Assembly: GCF_027460065.1 (NCBI RefSeq)
Contig: NZ_JAPYZZ010000007.1
Coordinates: 372,001-436,000 of the forward strand
DNA from: Martinezella rhizogenes
GTDB taxonomy: Bacteria > Pseudomonadota > Alphaproteobacteria > Rhizobiales > Rhizobiaceae
DNA: 64,000 bases
Direction: 5' to 3'
Part shown: in pieces, positions 17,412 through 28,382 of the stretch
Numbering within the stretch: position 1 is the first letter of the stretch
Layout: the number at the start of each line of letters is the position of its first letter
Position numbers and translations under genes: made by a program
Notes under the pieces: model-generated
The model's database searches: none
What the model was told of the DNA's origin: nothing
The model's input: the letters and a program-made list of their open reading frames with translations, nothing else

Positions 17412-18920
17412 ATGATTGAGCCGCTTTCGTATTCCCCGTTTTCTGGGTCCACTTTCAAGGAAGAGATCGACGGCGATACGCTGCATGAAGAATGCGGCGT
17501 TTTCGGCATTCTCGGCCATGACGATGCCTCGGCGCTGACCGCTCTCGGCCTGCATGCGCTTCAGCATCGCGGCCAGGAAGCAGCCGGCATCGTCTCCTTT
17601 GATGGCAAACGCTTCCACCAGGAACGCCATATGGGCCTCGTCGGCGATCATTATACCGATCCGGCAACCCTTGCCCGCCTGCCCGGCTCCATCGCGATTG
17701 GCCACACCCGTTATTCCACGACAGGCGAAGTGGCGATGCGCAACGTGCAGCCGCTGTTTGCCGAGCTGGAAGAAGGCGGCATTTCCATTGCCCATAACGG
17801 CAACTTCACCAATGGGCTGACGCTGCGCCGCCAGATCATCGCCACCGGCGCCATCTGTCAGTCGACATCGGATACCGAAGTCGTGCTGCATCTCATCGCC
17901 CGCTCCCGCCACTCTTCCACCGCCGATCGCTTCATCGATGCCATCAGGCAGATGGAAGGCGGGTATTCGATGCTGGCGATGACCCGCACCAAGCTGATCG
18001 CCGCGCGCGACCCGATCGGCATCCGCCCGCTGGTCATGGGCGAGCTGGACGGCAAGCCGATCTTCTGCTCGGAAACATGTGCTCTCGATATCATCGGCGC
18101 GAAATTCGTGCGCGACGTTGAAAACGGCGAAGTCATCATCTGCGAAATCCAGCCTGACGGTTCGATTACCATCGATGCGCGCAAGCCGTCGAAGCCGCAG
18201 CCGGAGCGTCTCTGCCTGTTCGAATATGTCTATTTCGCCCGCCCCGATTCCGTCGTCGGCGGCCGCAACGTCTATACGACGCGCAAGAACATGGGCATGA
18301 ACCTTGCCAAGGAAGCGCCGCTGGAAGCCGATGTCGTGGTGCCGGTTCCCGATGGCGGCACGCCGGCAGCGCTTGGTTTTGCGCAGGCAAGCGGCATTCC
18401 CTTCGAATACGGCATCATCCGCAACCATTATGTCGGCCGTACCTTCATCGAGCCAACGCAGCAGATCCGCGCTTTCGGCGTCAAGCTCAAGCATTCCGCA
18501 AACCGGGCAATGATCGAGGGCAAACGCGTGGTGCTGGTGGATGATTCCATCGTGCGCGGCACGACATCTGTGAAGATCGTGCAGATGATCCGCGAGGCGG
18601 GCGCCAAGGAAGTGCATATCCGTGTTGCCAGCCCGATGATCTTCCATCCGGATTTCTACGGCATCGACACACCCGACGCCGACAAGCTGCTCGCCAACCA
18701 ATATGCCGATGTCGAGGCCATGGCGAAGTTCATTGGCGCTGATTCGCTGGCTTTCCTGTCGATCGACGGACTTTACCGTGCCGTTGGCGGCGAAAACCGC
18801 AACCATGCGCGTCCGCAGTTCACGGACCATTATTTCACCGGCGATTATCCGACGCGCCTTCTCGACCAGAACGGCGAGGCCATGGGCAGCAAGATTTCCA
18901 TGCTGGCCAGCAACGGCTGA
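17412..18920 (+). CDS. purF: Amidophosphoribosyltransferase PurF
   Basis: First committed enzyme of purine synthesis: PRPP plus glutamine to phosphoribosylamine. The class II glutaminase starts at Cys28 (HEECGVFGI), implying removal of a 27-residue propeptide as in B. subtilis-type enzymes. The PRTase domain carries the PRPP loop VVLVDDSIVRGTTS. The total of 502 residues is normal. B. subtilis-type enzymes hold a 4Fe-4S cluster partly through a Cys pair just before an FTGxYPT motif; here that motif reads DHYFTGDYPT without cysteines, so the cluster is probably absent. A strong terminator follows. Confidence 0.97.
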   Translation: MIEPLSYSPFSGSTFKEEIDGDTLHEECGVFGILGHDDASALTALGLHALQHRGQEAAGIVSFDGKRFHQERHMGLVGDHYTDPATLARLPGSIAIGHTRYSTTGEVAMRNVQPLFAELEEGGISIAHNGNFTNGLTLRRQIIATGAICQSTSDTEVVLHLIARSRHSSTADRFIDAIRQMEGGYSMLAMTRTKLIAARDPIGIRPLVMGELDGKPIFCSETCALDIIGAKFVRDVENGEVIICEIQPDGSITIDARKPSKPQPERLCLFEYVYFARPDSVVGGRNVYTTRKNMGMNLAKEAPLEADVVVPVPDGGTPAALGFAQASGIPFEYGIIRNHYVGRTFIEPTQQIRAFGVKLKHSANRAMIEGKRVVLVDDSIVRGTTSVKIVQMIREAGAKEVHIRVASPMIFHPDFYGIDTPDADKLLANQYADVEAMAKFIGADSLAFLSIDGLYRAVGGENRNHARPQFTDHYFTGDYPTRLLDQNGEAMGSKISMLASNG

Positions 18921-18935
18921 TAGCCCGAAACATCA

Positions 18936-18966
18936 AGCGGCCACCGGTTTCCGGGGCCGCTTTTTT
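18936..18966 (+). terminator. Rho-independent terminator after purF
   Basis: AGCGGCC-A-CCGG-TTT-CCGG-GGCCGC forms a ten-pair GC-rich stem with a three-base loop, followed by TTTTTT, 15 bases after the purF stop. Confidence 0.95.
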
Positions 18967-19064
18967 CTTGTCTTTTGTTCAGGCCGGCGCGTGCGACGAT
19001 ATGATCGCTTGCGAAAGGCCCACGGCGCTTCGTAGAAGGAAGCGCAATCATTTCGGGGGAGACC

Positions 19065-19805
19065 ATGACTATCGATCTCAAGGGCCGCATCGCTCTCGTC
19101 ACCGGCGCTTCGCGCGGCATCGGCTATTTCACGGCGCTGGAACTGGCCAAGGCCGGCGCACATGTCATCGCCTGCGCCCGCACGGTGGGCGGCCTTGAGG
19201 AGCTGGACGACGCCATCAAGGCCGTTGGCGGCACGGCGACGCTGGTTCCCTTCGATCTCTCCGACATGAAAGCCATTGATGCGCTGGGCGCCAATATCTA
19301 CGAGCGCTGGGGCAAGCTCGATATTCTGGTCGCCAATGCCGGTGTTCTCGGCGTGATTTCCCCGGTCGGCCATATCGAGGCGAAGGTCTTCGAGAGGGTC
19401 ATGAACATCAACGTCACCGCCACCTGGCGGCTGATCCGCTCGGTCGAGCCGCTGCTGTTGAAATCGGATGCCGGCCGCGCGCTCATCCTGTCCTCGGGTG
19501 CCGCCCATAGCTGTCGCCCCTTCTGGGGTGTCTACTCTGCCTCGAAAGCCGCCGTGGAAGCGCTCGCCCGCACCTGGGCGGCAGAGACGCAGAAGAGCGC
19601 GCTTCGTGTCAACAGCATCAATCCCGGCGCCACGCGCACGGCGATGCGTGCGCAGGCCATGCCGGGTGAAGATCCAGCCACCGTGCCGCATCCGTCCGAA
19701 GTCGCTGCCGCCATCCTCCCCCTCGCCTCGCCGTCATTGACCGAGACCGGCAAGCTCTTTGTCGTGCGGGAAAACCGTTTTGTGGACTACCGGCAGCCGG
19801 AATAG
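19065..19805 (+). CDS. Short-chain dehydrogenase/reductase
   Basis: NAD(P)-dependent oxidoreductase of unknown substrate. The 246-residue protein has TGASRGIG at 13-20, NAG at 91-93, Ser144, and the YSASK motif with Tyr157 and Lys161. The Arg after the glycine motif and in ACART (37-41) favours NADP. GGGGAGA lies just before the ATG. It follows purF in the same direction behind a terminator, so it probably has its own promoter. Its relatives are annotated only as SDR oxidoreductases. Confidence 0.88.
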   Translation: MTIDLKGRIALVTGASRGIGYFTALELAKAGAHVIACARTVGGLEELDDAIKAVGGTATLVPFDLSDMKAIDALGANIYERWGKLDILVANAGVLGVISPVGHIEAKVFERVMNINVTATWRLIRSVEPLLLKSDAGRALILSSGAAHSCRPFWGVYSASKAAVEALARTWAAETQKSALRVNSINPGATRTAMRAQAMPGEDPATVPHPSEVAAAILPLASPSLTETGKLFVVRENRFVDYRQPE

Positions 19806-19845
19806 TTTTTCAGCGCCGAGGATCGACACGTCTCCACGGTTGCTC

Positions 19846-19874
19846 TTGACCGGACGATACCGCCGCGCCATAAC
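19846..19874 (+). promoter_or_regulatory. Candidate sigma-70 promoter for cysS
   Basis: TTGACC (19846-19851) and CATAAC (19869-19874) are separated by exactly 17 bases, preceded by CT as in the rhizobial CTTGAC -35 preference. It lies about 145 bases before the cysS start and is the best promoter-like sequence in that 213-bp gap. Confidence 0.5.
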
Positions 19875-20018
19875 GCAAGTCATGAAAACGACGATCTGCA
19901 CCTGCTGCTGAAATAATTTTTGCTGGTTCGCCACCGGCCAGATCGTTTTCGTCTCCCGCAAGGTCCAACAGACAAACGGTCCGGTCAGGACAATTGACTG
20001 CCTTTAGGGAATTGCCGC

Positions 20019-21404
<1,386 letters not shown>

Positions 21405-21425
21405 TTTGCCGTTGCGGCTCGCGGC

Positions 21426-21583
21426 TTACCCCCCTCTGCCCTGCCGGGCATCTCCCCCACAGGTGGGGAGATCAATCGCGGTGACCGCTCGTCCATCTTT
21501 GACACTGCGGATGGAGCGGGGAGTGTGCTTCTTGCCAATCTCCCCACCTGTGGGGGAGATGCCCGGCAGGGCAGAGGGGGGCC
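21426..21583. repeat. About 160-bp intergenic inverted-repeat element, copy 2
   Basis: Arms TTACCCCCCTCTGCCCTG and its complement CAGAGGGGGG bracket inner palindromes CTCCCCCACAGGTGGGGAG and CTCCCCACCTGTGGGGGAG. The ends match the element at 5958-6119, but the inner loop (ACAGGT against TCAA) and the central 70 bases differ. It occupies the gap between cysS and the DUF559 gene. Confidence 0.8.
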
Positions 21584-21663
21584 AGACGGCCAACACAATC
21601 CACTTGCGGTTTTGAGTTACCTCAACCAATCTGAGGCAAAGCAGCTAAACGGCGAGCCAAATC

Positions 21664-22032
21664 ATGCCGCATGCAGACGTAGACCCGGTGCATCGCAAAT
21701 ATGCGAAGCAAATGCGTAAAGTAATGACGGATGCCGAGCTAAAGCTCTGGAATGCTATTCGAGCCCATCGCCTTGAACGGCTAAGTTTCCGCAGACAGAT
21801 GCCGATAGCCGGCTTTATCGTTGATTTCGCCTGTTCGGATCATCGCCTCGTCGTCGAAGTCGACGGTTCTCAACATACATCTGAAGCAGCACTACGCTAC
21901 GATCAGGAAAGAACGGCGCGGCTTGAAAAAGACGGCTGGACCGTCCTCCGTTTCTGGAACGATGATATCCTCAAAGACATCGACAACGTCTGTCTCCACA
22001 TTATCCGAACGGTAAAGGAGAACCAACCATGA
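21664..22032 (+). CDS. DUF559 endonuclease-fold protein
   Basis: A 122-residue protein of the DUF559 family, which has a restriction-endonuclease/Vsr-like fold and unproven function. Seen features: KQMRKVMTDAELKLWNAIRA, then FRRQMPIAGFIVDFACSDHR and LVVEVDGSQH, which supply the Asp and Glu-x-Asp residues expected for a nuclease active site, and a closing WTVLRFWNDDIL segment. Its stop overlaps the next gene by 4 bases (ATGA). A similar protein is common as a lone gene in Rhizobiaceae; here it leads an operon of three GFA proteins and a peptidase. Confidence 0.85.
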   Translation: MPHADVDPVHRKYAKQMRKVMTDAELKLWNAIRAHRLERLSFRRQMPIAGFIVDFACSDHRLVVEVDGSQHTSEAALRYDQERTARLEKDGWTVLRFWNDDILKDIDNVCLHIIRTVKENQP

Positions 22033-22505
22033 CCACCCATACCGGCGGATGCCAATGCGGCGCGATCCGTTTTCGCGCAACTGGCGACCTGAAAGACAGT
22101 TCCATCTGCCATTGCCGCATGTGCCAAAAGGCCTTCGGTGCCTATTACGCGCCGCTGGTTTCGGTGCGCAACGTGGAATTCGAATGGACGCGCGGCGAGC
22201 CGAAACGGTTTCAATCCTCCAGCGTCGTCAAGCGCGGTTTCTGCCCGGAATGCGGCACGCCGCTGACCTATGAGGCGCCGGATGGCATGGCGGTTGCAGC
22301 CGGCGCGTTTGACGATCCCGCGGCACTGCCGCCGACGATGCAGTGGGGGGTGGAACGCAAGATCGATTTCGTCGACAGTCTTCACACCCTGCCCGCCGTT
22401 CCGACGGAAGATGACCTGACATCGGTGGACTATCTCACCAACCTCGTCTCCTATCAGCACCCCGACCATGACACGGCGCAATGGCCGCCGGAGAACAGAC
22501 AATGA
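22029..22505 (+). CDS. GFA/CENP-V family zinc protein, paralogue 1
   Basis: Member of the glutathione-dependent formaldehyde-activating (GFA) superfamily; whether it binds S-hydroxymethylglutathione is unknown. Of 158 residues, zinc-site cysteines are Cys8, Cys10, Cys27, Cys29, Cys32, Cys72 and Cys75 (CQCG, CHCRMC, FCPECGTPL). The C-terminus carries [13 protein letters not shown], shared almost exactly with the next two genes. It overlaps DUF559 upstream and paralogue 2 downstream by 4 bases each. The three genes look like an old tandem triplication. Confidence 0.9.
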   Translation: MTTHTGGCQCGAIRFRATGDLKDSSICHCRMCQKAFGAYYAPLVSVRNVEFEWTRGEPKRFQSSSVVKRGFCPECGTPLTYEAPDGMAVAAGAFDDPAALPPTMQWGVERKIDFVDSLHTLPAVPTEDDLTSVDYLTNLVSYQHPDHDTAQWPPENRQ

Positions 22506-22962
22506 GCGAAAGCGGTTTTTCCGGCGGCTGCCAGTGCGGTTCCGTGCGGTTCCATGCGGGCAAGCTCGGCCGGGCCTCCATCTGCCATTGCCGCATGTGC
22601 CAGAAACATTTCGGCAATTTCTTCGGCGCGCTCGTCACCGCCGATCAGGCGCATCTGACCTGGACGCGCGGCCAGCCTGCCCTCTTCCGCTCGTCACAGA
22701 AAATCCATCGCGGCTTCTGCAACAAATGCGGCACGCCGCTCACCTATCATTATCCCGGGGGTGTGGAGATCGCCATCGGCGCCTTTGATCATCCGGAACA
22801 GATCGAACCGCAGGTGCAGGTCAATATCCACAAGCGCATGCCGTGGATCGAGCAGCTATTCTCCAAGCCGGCAATCGAGCAGAGCGTCGATGAGGCGGAG
22901 ATCGCCTCCTACCAGCACCCGGATCACGACACGGCGGCATGGCCGCCCGAGGATGACCGCGG

Positions 22963-22966
<4 letters not shown>
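22502..22966 (+). CDS. GFA/CENP-V family zinc protein, paralogue 2
   Basis: Second of three tandem GFA proteins, 154 residues. I start it at the ATG that overlaps the previous stop (ATGA); an open frame continues about 20 bases upstream but has no support. Zinc cysteines are Cys10, Cys12, Cys28, Cys30, Cys33, Cys73 and Cys76. It has a longer C-terminal region than classic Gfa and ends with [13 protein letters not shown]. Overall resemblance to its neighbours is clear in the CHCRMCQK and GFCNKCGTPL segments but low elsewhere, so duplication is not recent. Confidence 0.9.
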
Positions 22967-24401
<1,435 letters not shown>

Positions 24402-24628
24402 GATTCCTTTCAGATGCTTGAAGTGGCCTGATGAGACATTGATTCAAACGGGATTTGACGCAGGATTTCCTGTGGAGATCAACCGGCACGTTGCGACGTA
24501 AGCTCATTTCAAGGGCACGGCGCCTTTTATTCATGCAGTTTTTCTCATGAACGCTTCACGGAAATGAATTGGCCGCCACCGTGCCGATCCGGTATAAAAT
24601 GCCATCCGAACAATTGGCGGTATTCCCC

Positions 24629-25537
24629 ATGGCACTCGACAAAACGCTCCCGGCCCAAGAGGGCGGCGATAGCGCGCGCGGTTTTGCTTTCGCGCTCTCT
24701 GCATATCTGCTGTGGGGTTTCCTTCCCATTTACATGAAAGCGGTCGCGCATATTTCGCCGATCGAGGTCATCGTGCATCGCGTCATCTGGTCGGTTCCGA
24801 TTGCGGCGGTCGTGCTGATCGCGCTCGGGCGCACGGCGGAAATCAGAACCGCGCTCAGAAACCCGAAAATGCTGGCCATGGCGAGCCTGACAGCCGCCCT
24901 CATCAGCATCAACTGGGGTGTTTATATCTGGGCGATCGGCACAGGCCGCGCGCTGGATGCAGCGCTTGGCTATTTCATCAATCCGCTGTTCAGCATCTTC
25001 CTCGGCGCCGTCCTCCTGAAGGAGAAACTCTATCCGGCGCAGATCGCCGCCATCTGCCTCGTGGGGCTGGCGGTCGCAATCCTCACCTGGCATGCGGGCA
25101 GCCTGCCGTGGGTATCCATCGCGCTCACCGTGTCCTGGGGTTTTTACGCCTTCTTCCGCAAGACATTGCCGATCGGTGCGACACAGGGCTTCCTGCTGGA
25201 GGTCATGCTGCTGTCCATCCCCGCCGTTCTGGTCATGATCTGGCTTGCCTTCAGTGGACAGGCTCATTTCATGGCCGGAAATTCCGCCGACACATGGCTT
25301 CTGGCGGCAAGCGGGGTGATTACCGCCGTTCCGCTCATTCTCTATGGCAATGGCGCGAAGCTGCTGCGGCTTTCGACCATCGGCATCATGCAATATATCG
25401 CGCCGACGATGATCTTCCTCATCGCCATCTTCATCTTCAAGGAACCCTTCGACATGGTGCGGATGGTAGCCTTTGCGATGATCTGGGTAGCGCTGGCGAT
25501 CTATACCGGCTCCAGTCTGATGCGGCTCAAGAAGTAG
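24629..25537 (+). CDS. rarD: RarD-type EamA/DMT transporter
   Basis: Inner-membrane transporter of the drug/metabolite superfamily, RarD subgroup; substrate not established. About ten hydrophobic segments and the family sequences AYLLWGFLPIYMKAV, VIWSVPIA and NWGVYIWAIGTGRALDAALGY-like region identify it. I chose ATG 24629 (302 residues, close to E. coli RarD at 296). Starts at 24599 (ATG) and 24569 (TTG) would add 10 or 20 residues, and no ribosome site settles it. It is separated from pip by 227 bp without visible features. Confidence 0.88.
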   Translation: MALDKTLPAQEGGDSARGFAFALSAYLLWGFLPIYMKAVAHISPIEVIVHRVIWSVPIAAVVLIALGRTAEIRTALRNPKMLAMASLTAALISINWGVYIWAIGTGRALDAALGYFINPLFSIFLGAVLLKEKLYPAQIAAICLVGLAVAILTWHAGSLPWVSIALTVSWGFYAFFRKTLPIGATQGFLLEVMLLSIPAVLVMIWLAFSGQAHFMAGNSADTWLLAASGVITAVPLILYGNGAKLLRLSTIGIMQYIAPTMIFLIAIFIFKEPFDMVRMVAFAMIWVALAIYTGSSLMRLKK

Positions 25538-25582
25538 TGTGGCCCCACCTCCCGTGCCTCATGGGGTGAGAGCTGCAAAGCA

Positions 25583-27364
25583 TCAATAATCCACCAGCAG
25601 CTGCTGTGCGCCTTCGTCTCCAAAATGGGGTTTGACGCCGAGAAGCCCCGCCGTCTGCGCGATGATCTCACGCGTCATCGGGGCTGCGGTGGAGGCCGCC
25701 GTGCGCCCGCCGTTCACGCCGGTCTTCGGCGCGTCGATCATCGTCAGCACGACGTATTTCGGCTTGTGCATGGGAAAGCCGGCGACGAAGGCGTTGAAAT
25801 TGATATCCTTGGCGTAACGACCGTTGATGACCTTGTCGGCCGTTCCGGTCTTGCCACCCACATGAAATCCCTCCACCTGCGCGCCACGGCCGGAACCCTT
25901 GATGCCGTTCCAGTTGAACAGGTAGCGCATATCCGCGCTCGTCCTCTGCTCGATGACGCTGCGTGAAATCGAGGCCGCATCCTCTTTCGAACGCGGCAGG
26001 AACGTCGGCGACATCAGGTTACCGCCATTGATGAGGGCTGCGGCCGCCACTGCCGTCTGCAGCGGCGTGGTGGCAACGCCATGGCCGAAGGAGATGGTGA
26101 CGGAATTGATCTTCTTCCACACTCTCGGCTGGGTTGGCGTCGCGACTCCAGGCATTTCGGTTTCCATTTTCGTCAGCAGCCCGAGTTTCGTCAGGAACTG
26201 CTGGTGGCCTTCGACGCCCACCTTGTCGGCCACCGCCGCCGTGCCGATATTCGATGAATATTGAAACACTTCCGGGATCGATAGCGGGCGGTTCCGGCCC
26301 TTGAAATCCTTGATGGTGAAGCCGCCCATACGGATCGGCCGCGAGGCATCCACCACCGAATTGAGGGTGATCGCCCCGGCATCCAGCCCCATGGCCAGCG
26401 TGAAGCTCTTGAAGGTGGATCCCATTTCGAAGGTGGCGTTGCTCATGCGGTTGAACCAGCCCTTTTCATAGTCCCTGTCGATGCTGCCATCGGCAAGGGT
26501 GCGGGACGGTTCGTTGGGGTCGTAGTCCGGCACCGAGGCCATGGCCAGCACCTCGCCGGTCTCCACATCGAGGATGACCGAGCCCGCAGCTTCCGCCTCA
26601 TAGGCGCTCTTCGCCTTCACGACGACCTCGCGGACGATGTTCTGCACCCGCATATCGATGGAAAGCTTCACCGGCTCCAGAGGCGCGCCGCTGGCAAGGC
26701 CGACGGCGCGCAGGTCGGCCAGCCCCTGCTGGTCGAGATATCGCTCCATGCCGGCAAGACCCTGATTGTCGACATTGACGTGGCCGATAATATGCGAAGC
26801 CGCCGGCCCGCCCGGGTAGAACCGCCGTTTTTCCGGCCGGAAGCCGATGCCTGGTATGCCGAGATTGAGAATATCCGCCTGTTGGCGCGGCGTCAGCTGG
26901 CGCCGCAGCCACTGGAAGCCGGTGTCCGAGCGCAACCGTCGATGCGTTTCGCGCCAGTCGAGATTGGGGATGACGCTCGCGAGCTTCTCCACCACCTCAT
27001 CGGGATCGACCACCCGGCGCGGATCCGCATAAAGCGACACCATGTTGAGATCGGTCGCCAGAAGCATGCCGTTGCGGTCGACAATATCAGGCCGGGAGGC
27101 GACGGCATTGGCCCCGGTATTGATCCAGGCCGTCGCCACGGGTTCGGCGAGGCCATATTGGACGAGCCGTGCAGCGACGACGACATAGATGGCGGCGAAG
27201 ACGGCGATCACGATACCGAGCCTCAGCCGTGCATCGACCCGGCGGCGGGCGGCGGAACCGAGGATCGCATCGCCAGTCTTGCCGGGATGTCTCTGGATAA
27301 TAAAATGCGCCCGGCTCCTGAGCCGCATCACAAAAGCAATCATGTCTGATGCCACCCACTTCAT
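25583..27364 (-). CDS. Class B penicillin-binding protein (FtsI/PBP3-like paralogue)
   Basis: Transpeptidase that cross-links septal or elongating peptidoglycan in the periplasm. Numbered from 27364: cytoplasmic tail, one membrane anchor (about 49-70), pedestal domain to about 235, and transpeptidase with STFK 316-319, SSN 370-372 and KTGT 505-508. It stands outside a division (dcw) cluster, so it is likely a second FtsI-type enzyme; Agrobacterium has two, PBP3a and PBP3b, and I recall PBP3b from such a locus. The start is uncertain: ATGs at 27364, 27343 and 27328 are all possible. Confidence 0.9.
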   Translation of the reverse strand: MKWVASDMIAFVMRLRSRAHFIIQRHPGKTGDAILGSAARRRVDARLRLGIVIAVFAAIYVVVAARLVQYGLAEPVATAWINTGANAVASRPDIVDRNGMLLATDLNMVSLYADPRRVVDPDEVVEKLASVIPNLDWRETHRRLRSDTGFQWLRRQLTPRQQADILNLGIPGIGFRPEKRRFYPGGPAASHIIGHVNVDNQGLAGMERYLDQQGLADLRAVGLASGAPLEPVKLSIDMRVQNIVREVVVKAKSAYEAEAAGSVILDVETGEVLAMASVPDYDPNEPSRTLADGSIDRDYEKGWFNRMSNATFEMGSTFKSFTLAMGLDAGAITLNSVVDASRPIRMGGFTIKDFKGRNRPLSIPEVFQYSSNIGTAAVADKVGVEGHQQFLTKLGLLTKMETEMPGVATPTQPRVWKKINSVTISFGHGVATTPLQTAVAAAALINGGNLMSPTFLPRSKEDAASISRSVIEQRTSADMRYLFNWNGIKGSGRGAQVEGFHVGGKTGTADKVINGRYAKDINFNAFVAGFPMHKPKYVVLTMIDAPKTGVNGGRTAASTAAPMTREIIAQTAGLLGVKPHFGDEGAQQLLVDY

Positions 27365-27605
27365 GGCGGCAGAAGAAAATTCCGCAACACCAACGCCTCT
27401 GGAGAGGCTGGCACAGGATCAGTCGCGGGGCCATGAAAAGAGTGGGCTGAACGATGCCGCCGTTAAATCTGTATTAATATACATTTAAAATTGTAACGAG
27501 CCGCCGGGCGGCCGTTAACAATCGCCGCACCTGTCGTCTGTTTCCGAAGATATGCGGCGGTTTCGGGAGCGCGCGTCACATGAACAGGATGAGACGCGAC
27601 GCGCT

Positions 27606-28226
27606 TTAAAGCCGGGAAATCACCGAAGGATCGCCTTCGGGGTTCTGCTGCGCCAGCGCCCGGTCGATGATGGCGGGCACGATGTCCTTCACCTCATCGA
27701 CGATGAGCGGGTTCAGAAGATGGGCGCGGTGGATGAAGCCCTGGTCGCGCATGTGCTGCACCAGTTCCAGCATGGGGTTCCAGAAGCCGTTGATATTGGC
27801 GAAGACCATCGGCTTGGCGTGCCGGCCGAGCTGTGCCCAGGTCATGATCTCGACGATCTCTTCCAGAGTGCCTACGCCACCGGGCAGGGTCACGAAGGCG
27901 TCCGAGCGCTCGAACATCATATGTTTGCGCTCATGCATGTCCTTGGTGATGACAAGCTCGTTCAATTGTCCGAGAGAATGGCGTGTTGCCTCCATATCGA
28001 CCAGAAATTCCGGTATGATGCCGGTCACTTCGCCGCCATTGGAGAGAACGCCGCTGGCAACCGCGCCCATGATGCCCTTGGTGCCGCCGCCGTAGACGAG
28101 GCGAATGCCATTTTCGGCAATGGATTTCCCAAGCGCGCGGCCTGCTTCCATATGAGCCGGGTCACGTCCGGGCTGGGAGCCGCAATAAACGCAGATGGAT
28201 CGAATCGCTGTATTTTTGTCCGTCAT
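27606..28226 (-). CDS. LOG-family protein (TIGR00730, Rossmann fold)
   Basis: Relative of LONELY GUY cytokinin-activating phosphoribohydrolases, which act on nucleoside 5'-monophosphates. The 206-residue protein has the nucleotide-binding YGGGTKGIMG (45-54), the catalytic MHERKHMM region (97-104) and PGGVGTLEE (115-123), all intact, so hydrolase activity is plausible. I start at ATG 28226 (MTDKNTAIRSICVYCGS); a GTG at 28256 would add ten residues. Neither has a good ribosome site. In a plant-associated organism cytokinin release is possible but not implied by sequence. It lies 241 bp upstream of the PBP gene. Confidence 0.9.
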   Translation of the reverse strand: MTDKNTAIRSICVYCGSQPGRDPAHMEAGRALGKSIAENGIRLVYGGGTKGIMGAVASGVLSNGGEVTGIIPEFLVDMEATRHSLGQLNELVITKDMHERKHMMFERSDAFVTLPGGVGTLEEIVEIMTWAQLGRHAKPMVFANINGFWNPMLELVQHMRDQGFIHRAHLLNPLIVDEVKDIVPAIIDRALAQQNPEGDPSVISRL

Positions 28227-28382
28227 GGAGGGAAGGAACAATGTGCGATGCGGCACGTCAAGAAAATTTGGGAAATCCCTTGCAAATATGGCCTTTTGGC
28301 CACTGGCCGCTTGTCTGGGGCAAGGTAAGACGCTAGCAATCTCAACTCGTGTGAAAAGCTTGAAATATCCGGAGATTCCAGG

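Noticed and set aside
17325-18830. A 501-codon open frame opposite purF
   Set aside because: Antisense shadow produced by GC-rich codon bias; low-complexity translation and no initiation signal, while purF is unambiguous.
28227-28262. Leaderless transcription start for the LOG gene, from TTGACG at 28256-28261
   Set aside because: The matching -10 would be TTCCTT, which is poor, so the idea is not supported.
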